From Flammeovirgaceae bacterium (lineage in GTDB: Bacteria > Bacteroidota > Bacteroidia > Cytophagales > Cyclobacteriaceae), in NCBI GenBank assembly GCA_021299455.1, contig JAJTGQ010000061.1:1-63773 (forward strand): 63,773 nt of DNA, written 5' to 3'. The notes below the pieces were generated by a model. It saw nothing but the letters and a program-made list of their open reading frames with translations, did not search any database and was not told the origin of the DNA. Position numbers and translations under genes: made by a program. How positions within the stretch are numbered: position 1 is the stretch's first letter; each line of letters starts with the position of its first letter. This document shows positions 57,796-63,773 of the stretch, piece by piece.

Positions 57796-59694
57796 CTAAA
57801 CCTTGGCCGGTAGAGAAAAAGTAAAAGTTGAGCCCTCGCCCAATTTACTTGTTACGTGAATCGTTCCATTATTAAGTTCAACGAATTCTTTGACCAGCAA
57901 GAGCCCCAGGCCAATTCCTTTTTCGTTTTTGGTACCCGGCTTTGAAAAATTAACTCCCGCCCGAAAAAGTTTTTCTGTATCAGCTACATCAATTCCTACA
58001 CCTTTATCAGTGACAGAAATTTCAACTTGATCCTTCTTCTTTATAGCTCGGATGATAACCACACCGCCCTCGTTACTAAACTTGATTGCATTACTGACGA
58101 GGTTTCTGACTATCAATCCAAGTTGATTTTTATCGGCTCGCACCCGCAAGTCTTGACCAACCTCCACGTTAATGGTTATGGCTTTGACCGAACTACTCTC
58201 AGTCAAAAGTTGAACTTTCTCAATAATCACATCATACAAGCCAAGCTCCTCAACGGCAGACTTTAATCCCTTTTGCTGTGATTGCGCCCAACTCAACAAA
58301 TTGTCGAGGTCAGCATAAACGTAGTCTACGTTCGTTTTGATTTTTTTTGAGAATGCAACAAATTCGTCTTGCGTTAAAATAGACTTGTTCAACAAATCCA
58401 TCATGCCTCTTAGGCTATTCAACGGGCTGCGTAGATCATGGCCAATGATAGAAAAGAGTTTGTCCTTTGTAGAATTTAATGCCTCCAACTGCTGCGCTTG
58501 TTCATTGATAAAGATATTCTTCTCGGCCAATATTTTATTAATGGAATGGCTCCTTCTATTTGTTCTCATTAACATCAGCACCAGAGCGGACAATAGAAGC
58601 ATGCCCCCTATCCCAACATACTTTAATGTCCGTTGTAATCTTAGTTCATTCTCTTTGAGTAATGCATCTTTGGTCAATAATTCTATTTGCGAATTTTTTA
58701 TATCAGATTCAAATTGAGCTTGAGCAATAGCCATTTGTTCACCATTTCGCTGCTCGCTCAACGAATCATGTAATGCGAGATATTGATTTTTGAATTGATA
58801 AGCCTTTTTGAAATCGCTTTTGATTACATAAATCTCTGCCAATAAATTAAACGCATCTTCTAATTCTCGTGTATAGTTATTCATCTTTGATATTGGCAAA
58901 GATTGATTTAAGTAAACCAATGCTTGCTCCGTTTTTCCCAGCTTCAGGTGAATTTTACCTAGTCGAATAAGGGTGGAAGAGATAAGATAATTGTTGTTTG
59001 ATTGGATTGACGACTTTAAGCAGTTTTGCCATTTCTCTAAAGCTGCTTTGTAATTACTTTCCTCAAAAAAAATATCACCTAACGTTCTTTTTGAAAATGC
59101 CGTCCTGAAGTCATCGTTAACATTTTCATCAATAGCCCGTAGTGCGTAGTGCCGCGCGGAGTCTAACTGACGAGTTCTTAAAAAAGCAAAAGAGATATTG
59201 TTTAGACTTCGACTTTTGATTGCAGTCACGTTAAGCTTGACCCCTAGTTGATAGGCTTTTTTATAATTTGCTATTGCTGCATCATAAAGTTTGTGTTCAA
59301 CGTTTACTGCCCCAATATTGTTGAGGCAGTTAGCAATTTCCTTTTCATCACCAATTTCCTGATTCATCAGAAGCGCTTCTGATGAGACTTTCAAAGATTT
59401 GGCATACTTCCCCTGACGGTAATACATCCATCCAATGTTAGCTTGCACCTTTGCCAAACCTTTTTTGTATTGCAGTTTTGTTGCTAAATCTCTTGCTTGT
59501 TCAGCAAATTGAAGTGCCCGGTTGTTATCCGCCTCTCGAAGCGAGGTGGCAACATCATTAAGTAACAATACTCTTGTGGTGTCCATTGGTGCTGCTAATG
59601 CTTTACCCAATAGGCTGTCGCTGGCAGGGGATTGCGAAAAGGCAGTATTTGCAAAAAAAATTAGCAAAGAGAACTGTAAACAAAACCTGCTCAT
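57796..59694 (-). CDS. TPR-containing sensor histidine kinase
   Basis: A protein of 632 residues with a signal peptide (MSRFCLQFSLLIFFANTAFS). Residues about 40-330 hold TPR repeats (LAKVQANIGWMYYRQGKYAK, ANCLNNIGAVNVEHKLYDAA). A membrane helix follows at about 355-375 (VGIGGMLLLSALVLMLM), then a short coiled coil, HisKA with the phospho-acceptor in LFSIIGHDLRSPLNSLRGMM, and HATPase with NLVSNAIKF, DKGVGID and GIGLGLLLVKEF. It is a typical Bacteroidota one-TM kinase. No response regulator is adjacent. Confidence 0.93.
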   Translation of the reverse strand: MSRFCLQFSLLIFFANTAFSQSPASDSLLGKALAAPMDTTRVLLLNDVATSLREADNNRALQFAEQARDLATKLQYKKGLAKVQANIGWMYYRQGKYAKSLKVSSEALLMNQEIGDEKEIANCLNNIGAVNVEHKLYDAAIANYKKAYQLGVKLNVTAIKSRSLNNISFAFLRTRQLDSARHYALRAIDENVNDDFRTAFSKRTLGDIFFEESNYKAALEKWQNCLKSSIQSNNNYLISSTLIRLGKIHLKLGKTEQALVYLNQSLPISKMNNYTRELEDAFNLLAEIYVIKSDFKKAYQFKNQYLALHDSLSEQRNGEQMAIAQAQFESDIKNSQIELLTKDALLKENELRLQRTLKYVGIGGMLLLSALVLMLMRTNRRSHSINKILAEKNIFINEQAQQLEALNSTKDKLFSIIGHDLRSPLNSLRGMMDLLNKSILTQDEFVAFSKKIKTNVDYVYADLDNLLSWAQSQQKGLKSAVEELGLYDVIIEKVQLLTESSSVKAITINVEVGQDLRVRADKNQLGLIVRNLVSNAIKFSNEGGVVIIRAIKKKDQVEISVTDKGVGIDVADTEKLFRAGVNFSKPGTKNEKGIGLGLLLVKEFVELNNGTIHVTSKLGEGSTFTFSLPAKV

Positions 59695-59802
59695 TTGTAC
59701 AAAACGGTTCTAATCCAATCTTAAATGTAGCTTTTGCAGGTACTGTAAAAGCTAGAAAAACACATCAAACCTTACATACAAGAGCTTTTCAGTCGATTCC
59801 AA

Positions 59803-62274
59803 TTAATTCTCACAGTGTTCCAAATCAGAATCGCCAATCGGCATGCCGGGCGGTGCAGGTAAAAGTTCATCGCCCTTAAACTCTTCTGGATTTTGCTGCA
59901 TAAAATTGATCTGACGGCCTATAAAAGCATAGTGCGCACGCCATTCTTCATCGATGACCGTTTTGGTTAGCAACCAACCTTTGAGTTGTTCGAGTTTCAA
60001 TAACACAATTGCTTTTGTCTCTGCTGACGCATTTTTCGCCAGGGCCAGCTTTGCCAAGTTGGTGAACAAAACATGATTAGTTGACATCTGAATAACTCCC
60101 TCTAGTCCTGGTTTGGTGGCAGACTTAAAAGTTGCACTTACTAATCTATCGATCACTGTCTGCAAGCCGGCTAATTTAGGATACCTAGCGTGATGCTCTA
60201 TCAATCTGTTTGCCCTTGCTGAGTGAAGAATCAAACTGAACGTAAGATCAGCGGCACTTTCCGCAGCCGATATCGGGTCAAATGTTAATTCTGTTTTAAT
60301 CTTTATCAACTCGCGATGGCGGCTATATCCAATGGGCCGAGGAGGAATTATTTTTAATAGACTTTCAGGTAAAGTTAACGCAGACGGGTCAACGGTTTTA
60401 ATAAGCGCATCCAACGCTTTTGCTTCTTGCTGAGGAGAAAGCAATTCCGTAACCGGTTGTCCGTCTCCTCGTAACGCATACCGATAATTTAATCCGCCTA
60501 TCATTTTGACAGCAGCCTCTGCCTGATAGCGATGGGCAAAATATAAGGGCACCAGCACTTCTTCCAGTGTTGCCATTGGTGCGCCCATTTTTATATTCTT
60601 CTCTCCAAAGTTTTTTAAAGCCACTGCTCTGACTTCCATCACTCTATTCAATTCATCGACCGGATCTTTGCCGTTGTCCCACAAGTGCGTGTAGGGATGC
60701 GCTCCGCCAACAGGGCGAGCATCCTGATCAGATAAAAAAGTAAGTCCTGCCTTCAGCGAATTCTGAATGATTGCATCCAGTGCCTTTTCTTCATCCGTTC
60801 CCTGTGGAAATTCCTGATACCCAAATGCAATAGAAACTTTATCGAACGCTCCAATTTTTGTATCGTAAGCCTCACTCAAATCAATTTTGCCGTTATTCAA
60901 TTTTGCGACAGGGTGAGGATAATCCATCACTGAAGATAAATTTTCGGCACTAGAAGAATAAGCGTGAGCTAATCCCAAAGTGTGTCCTACTTCATGGGCC
61001 GCCAATTGCCTCAACCGAGCCAAAGCCATTTGTTCCATTTCTTTTATAACCGGCTTGCCTTCTTCATACGGAGCAAGCAGTCCTTCTGCAATCAAATAAT
61101 CTTGTCGCACACGGAGCGAACCTAATACGACATGCCCCTTGATGATTTCTCCCGTTCGCGGGTCTGTCACCCCTCCGCCATACGACCAGCCCCGCGTGGA
61201 GCGATGTACCCAGTTGATCATGTTGTAGCGAACATCCATCGGATCTGCATCCTCAGGTAGAAGTTCCACACGAAAGGCATCTTTATAGCCAGCTGCCTCA
61301 TACGCTTGATTCCACCAACGAGCACCATCCATTAAAGCTGAACGAATAGGTTCAGGTGCACCTGGGTCCATATAATAAATGATGGGCTTAACTGGCTCAC
61401 TAAGTGCTGCCGTTGGGTCTTTCTTAATTAAGCGATGCCGGGTAATGAATCTTTTCTCCAACGGTTCGCTGATAGGAGTTGCATAGTCATAAAAAGAAGT
61501 AGAATAGTAGCCTGCACGCGGATCAAACTTCCTCATCTTAAAGTTGTCATCCGGTAATTGTACAAATGAATGATGTTCGCGGACCGTTACAACCGAAGAA
61601 GTTGGAGTGACACTTCTAATGTATCCCCCTGTTGGTTGTCCCGTAAACGTAAGCGTGACTTCAAATTCAGAATTTTGTGGAAAATTTTTTGTGCGTGGCA
61701 AGTAAAAAGCGGAGCGCGATTTATCCAATGAATACGATCCTTGCTTTGTTTCTTTCAACGTACCAATTACATCATGCGCATCTTGCAATAAAAAGTCAGT
61801 CGCATCAACCAATACTCTTCCTCCTTCTTCAGCTTCAATTTTAAAACCCCACAACACCGATTGCGCAAATGATTCCGTGACTGCCTTACGCTCAGCCGCA
61901 TTGGTGCTGATGGCGCGATAAAAATAATTGGGCTGCGTCATTAAAACCTTTGGGCCTCTACGCTCAAACTTTACAATACGCTCGCCTCCTAATTGATTGC
62001 GATCAATGCCAATATCATTAGATCCCACACCTGCTGTAACAGACTCCACATAAATAAACTCTGCATCCCATTTATCGATCACCAAGAAAATCTTGTCTTG
62101 CTTCTCGTCATAGTAAAAATCAAAGAAGCCCGGGTACTTCTTCATACCACTAACTTTGCCTTCTATCGCAGAAGGTGTTGGCGTAGAAGAAGCAAGTGAC
62201 GGTTCTTGTTTTTTCTTTTGGGCGAAAAGGTTGGTCGAAAAAAGAACTAATAGAAGTAGGAGTATTCTAGTCAT
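59803..62274 (-). CDS. Zinc-dependent metalloprotease (DUF5117/DUF5118/DUF4953 type)
   Basis: A protein of 823 residues from the ATG at 62274 ([18 protein letters not shown], a signal peptide); the frame upstream is not coding. The catalytic zinc motif is [11 protein letters not shown], an HExxHxxGxxH metzincin site, followed by the met-turn [10 protein letters not shown]-terminal DUF5117-like beta regions ([20 protein letters not shown]) and the C-terminal helical region frame it. These large exported proteases are common in Bacteroidota; the substrate is unknown. No terminator is visible next to it. Confidence 0.93.
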   Translation of the reverse strand: MTRILLLLLVLFSTNLFAQKKKQEPSLASSTPTPSAIEGKVSGMKKYPGFFDFYYDEKQDKIFLVIDKWDAEFIYVESVTAGVGSNDIGIDRNQLGGERIVKFERRGPKVLMTQPNYFYRAISTNAAERKAVTESFAQSVLWGFKIEAEEGGRVLVDATDFLLQDAHDVIGTLKETKQGSYSLDKSRSAFYLPRTKNFPQNSEFEVTLTFTGQPTGGYIRSVTPTSSVVTVREHHSFVQLPDDNFKMRKFDPRAGYYSTSFYDYATPISEPLEKRFITRHRLIKKDPTAALSEPVKPIIYYMDPGAPEPIRSALMDGARWWNQAYEAAGYKDAFRVELLPEDADPMDVRYNMINWVHRSTRGWSYGGGVTDPRTGEIIKGHVVLGSLRVRQDYLIAEGLLAPYEEGKPVIKEMEQMALARLRQLAAHEVGHTLGLAHAYSSSAENLSSVMDYPHPVAKLNNGKIDLSEAYDTKIGAFDKVSIAFGYQEFPQGTDEEKALDAIIQNSLKAGLTFLSDQDARPVGGAHPYTHLWDNGKDPVDELNRVMEVRAVALKNFGEKNIKMGAPMATLEEVLVPLYFAHRYQAEAAVKMIGGLNYRYALRGDGQPVTELLSPQQEAKALDALIKTVDPSALTLPESLLKIIPPRPIGYSRHRELIKIKTELTFDPISAAESAADLTFSLILHSARANRLIEHHARYPKLAGLQTVIDRLVSATFKSATKPGLEGVIQMSTNHVLFTNLAKLALAKNASAETKAIVLLKLEQLKGWLLTKTVIDEEWRAHYAFIGRQINFMQQNPEEFKGDELLPAPPGMPIGDSDLEHCEN

Positions 62275-62404
62275 AGGAAAAGGAATTTGATGGTAAGATA
62301 AAAAATATTCAGTAAGGAGATTGATGAAGTTGATAGATGGCGTTACTATGATCTTTATGGCACAACGTAAGCTGTTCTGGTTTGCCTCATTTTCGTCTTT
62401 CAAC

Positions 62405-62430
62405 AAAAAAAAACCCGGTCCAACCGGGCT
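62405..62430 (-). terminator. Rho-independent terminator after sdhB
   Basis: On the minus strand, CCCGGT (62428-62423), loop TGG and ACCGGG (62419-62414) form a 6-bp GC-rich stem, followed by nine T residues (62413-62405). It lies 27 nt after the sdhB stop. Confidence 0.9.
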
Positions 62431-62456
62431 TTCTATTTTTGTTCCATTATTGTTTG

Positions 62457-63227
62457 TTATTCCCCACCTCCGCCTGTACTTCCTTCATAAGAAGTCATCA
62501 TGGCTCCTAAATATTCACGGTTCATGCGAGCAATGTTAGCTACTTTTATTCCTTTGGGGCACTCGGCTTCACACGCATAGGTGTTTGTGCATGAGCCAAA
62601 CCCTTCTGCATCCATCTGTGCCACCATTTTCTCCGCCCGTTCCTTGCGCTCTACTTGGCCTTGTGGCAACAAGGCAAACTGGGAGACTTTAGCACTTACA
62701 AAAAGCATGGCTGATGCATTTTTACAAGCCGCTACACAGGCTCCACAACCAATGCAAGTGGCTGCATCAAATGCTTCGTCAGCAACTCGTTTTGGGATAG
62801 GTATTTCGTTGGCATCTGGTACACCACCTGTATTTACGTTTACATAGCCACCTGCCTGTTGTATCCTGTCAAAGGCGGTGCGATCTACAACTAAGTCCTT
62901 AATAACGGGGAAAGCTTTGGCTCTCCAGGGTTCAACGGTGATCGTTTCTCCGTCTTTAAAGGTGCGCATGTGCAATTGGCAGGTAGTAGTTTGTAGAGGT
63001 CCATGCGGATGGCCATTGATATACAAACTACACATTCCACAAATTCCCTCTCTACAATCATGATCAAACGCTATAGACTCCTCCCCCTTTTTGATCAACT
63101 CAGTATTTAATACATCGATCATCTCCAGAAATGACATATCGGGAGAAGCATGATCTACATTGTATGTCTTAAAAGCACCTTTGGTGTCTTTGCTCTTTTG
63201 TCTCCAAACCTTTAACTTAATTTTCAT
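62457..63227 (-). CDS. sdhB: Succinate dehydrogenase/fumarate reductase iron-sulfur subunit
   Basis: A protein of 256 residues. It carries electrons from the flavoprotein to the quinone-reducing membrane subunit. The [2Fe-2S] site is [13 protein letters not shown] plus a later Cys in QTTTC, the [4Fe-4S] site is [13 protein letters not shown], and the [3Fe-4S] site is [15 protein letters not shown]. It follows sdhA by 51 bp on the same strand and ends in a strong terminator, so it is the last gene of the sdh operon; the cytochrome subunit would be upstream, outside the window. Confidence 0.97.
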   Translation of the reverse strand: MKIKLKVWRQKSKDTKGAFKTYNVDHASPDMSFLEMIDVLNTELIKKGEESIAFDHDCREGICGMCSLYINGHPHGPLQTTTCQLHMRTFKDGETITVEPWRAKAFPVIKDLVVDRTAFDRIQQAGGYVNVNTGGVPDANEIPIPKRVADEAFDAATCIGCGACVAACKNASAMLFVSAKVSQFALLPQGQVERKERAEKMVAQMDAEGFGSCTNTYACEAECPKGIKVANIARMNREYLGAMMTSYEGSTGGGGE

Positions 63228-63278
63228 AGTGATTTTCTTTTGAATATTAATTAAATCATCGAATCATCCGATGTCAAA

Positions 63279-63773
63279 TTATTTATAACTCCGCTGCGTC
63301 AATTTGACGTTTTCAAATCTCAGTTCTTCTTTGTGGAGTTCTTCCGGTTGGTTCTCTCCCTTAAACTCCCAAGCAGACACAAAGGCATATTCGTCATCTT
63401 TACGCAACGCCTCTCCTTCTGGTGTCTGTGATTCTTCGCGGAAATGTCCGCCACATGATTCGCCACGAGCTAATGCATCATCAACCATCAACTCACCGAG
63501 TTCAATAAAATCAGCAACCCGGTTTGCTTTTTCCAACTCTTGATTGAGTTCATTGTTGCCACCCAGCACACAGACGTTTGTCCAAAATTCCTTTTTAATA
63601 TCTTGAATAATCTGCTTTGCTTTTTTCAACCCTTGTTCACTACGTGACATTCCGCAATACTCCCACATGGTCAATCCCAATTGGCGGTGGAATTCGTCTA
63701 CCGTTTTCTTCCCTTTGATACTTACCAATTTATTCATTCTGTCGGTAGAACTTTGAATGGCTTCTTTGAAGGC
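63279..63773 (-). CDS. sdhA: Succinate dehydrogenase flavoprotein subunit, C-terminal part (cut by window edge)
   Basis: The frame is open from the window edge (codons reading AFKEAIQSSTDR) to the stop at 63279. It gives the C-terminal 164 residues of the flavoprotein. Characteristic features are W-E-Y-C-G-M-S-R-S-E-Q-G-L and ARGESCGGHFREESQTPEGEA, the latter carrying the Arg and His used for dicarboxylate binding and covalent-FAD neighbourhoods in this family. The Met at 63737 is internal, not a start. The FAD-binding N-terminal part is outside the window. Confidence 0.95.
   Translation of the reverse strand, partial: AFKEAIQSSTDRMNKLVSIKGKKTVDEFHRQLGLTMWEYCGMSRSEQGLKKAKQIIQDIKKEFWTNVCVLGGNNELNQELEKANRVADFIELGELMVDDALARGESCGGHFREESQTPEGEALRKDDEYAFVSAWEFKGENQPEELHKEELRFENVKLTQRSYK

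Overview
The window looks like a chromosomal segment from a member of the Bacteroidota, most likely of the Cytophagales type. This rests on gene content and signals, not on a database search. The signals include -7 boxes of the form TAnnTTTG, an S46 dipeptidyl-peptidase, DUF2490, DUF6913 and DUF5618 proteins, large DUF5117-type metalloproteases, 7TMR-DISM histidine kinases, fused isobutyryl-CoA mutase, and absence of strong Shine-Dalgarno sequences. No rRNA, tRNA or CRISPR array is visible.

Layout. 1-149: the last 40 codons and right end of an IS66-type insertion sequence. 272-3707: small secreted and outer-membrane hypotheticals, a lysine/alanine-rich histone-H1-like protein with a clean terminator, and a pair encoding an ion-channel-like membrane protein and an SPFH (band 7) protein. 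3778-9595: housekeeping genes gltA, acyl-CoA-binding protein, rsmE, ligA, a DUF6913 gene and dapA. 9607-17245: an S46 exopeptidase, a SMUG2-like DNA glycosylase, a UPF1/IGHMBP2-like helicase and hrpB, with a 91-bp palindromic element between the two helicases. 17289-29021: a histidine kinase with an unusual C-terminal domain, small membrane proteins, and a run of redox and lipid-type enzymes (flavin monooxygenase, Tat-exported class V aminotransferase, DUF1295 reductase, MaoC hydratase, SRPBCC, SET, PLD-like, 2,4-dienoyl-CoA reductase). 29022-35976: an accessory-looking stretch. A 7TMR-DISM histidine kinase is bracketed by 118-bp direct repeats, followed by a serine hydrolase, a hydrolase/CarboxypepD_reg-like fusion, and a repeat-packed gap of about 650 bp. 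35977-52239: icmF, a secreted protein, a LON-domain protein, apt-hutI, an outer-membrane protein, a periplasmic-binding-like protein, guaA, a DUF433/DUF5615 toxin-antitoxin pair, a TPR protein, typA, DUF5618 and a SAM methyltransferase. 52389-63773: a TrmH-type methyltransferase, three consecutive exported amidohydrolase-fold proteins, a TPR histidine kinase, a zinc metalloprotease, and sdhB plus the 3' end of sdhA.

How the genes fit together. Central carbon and energy metabolism (gltA, sdhAB, icmF), acyl-CoA handling (ACBP, MaoC, dienoyl-CoA reductase, IcmF), purine salvage and synthesis (apt, guaA), RNA and DNA maintenance, and scavenging of peptides by exported hydrolases are all represented. 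Three histidine kinases occur without an adjacent response regulator.

The most notable non-gene signals are: repeats bracketing a kinase gene; a dispersed hairpin family whose two copies share the same T:T mismatch; a palindromic insertion encoding LPAGQAG inside an amidohydrolase; and several genes whose -7 promoter box ends 3-4 nt before the start codon, predicting leaderless transcripts.
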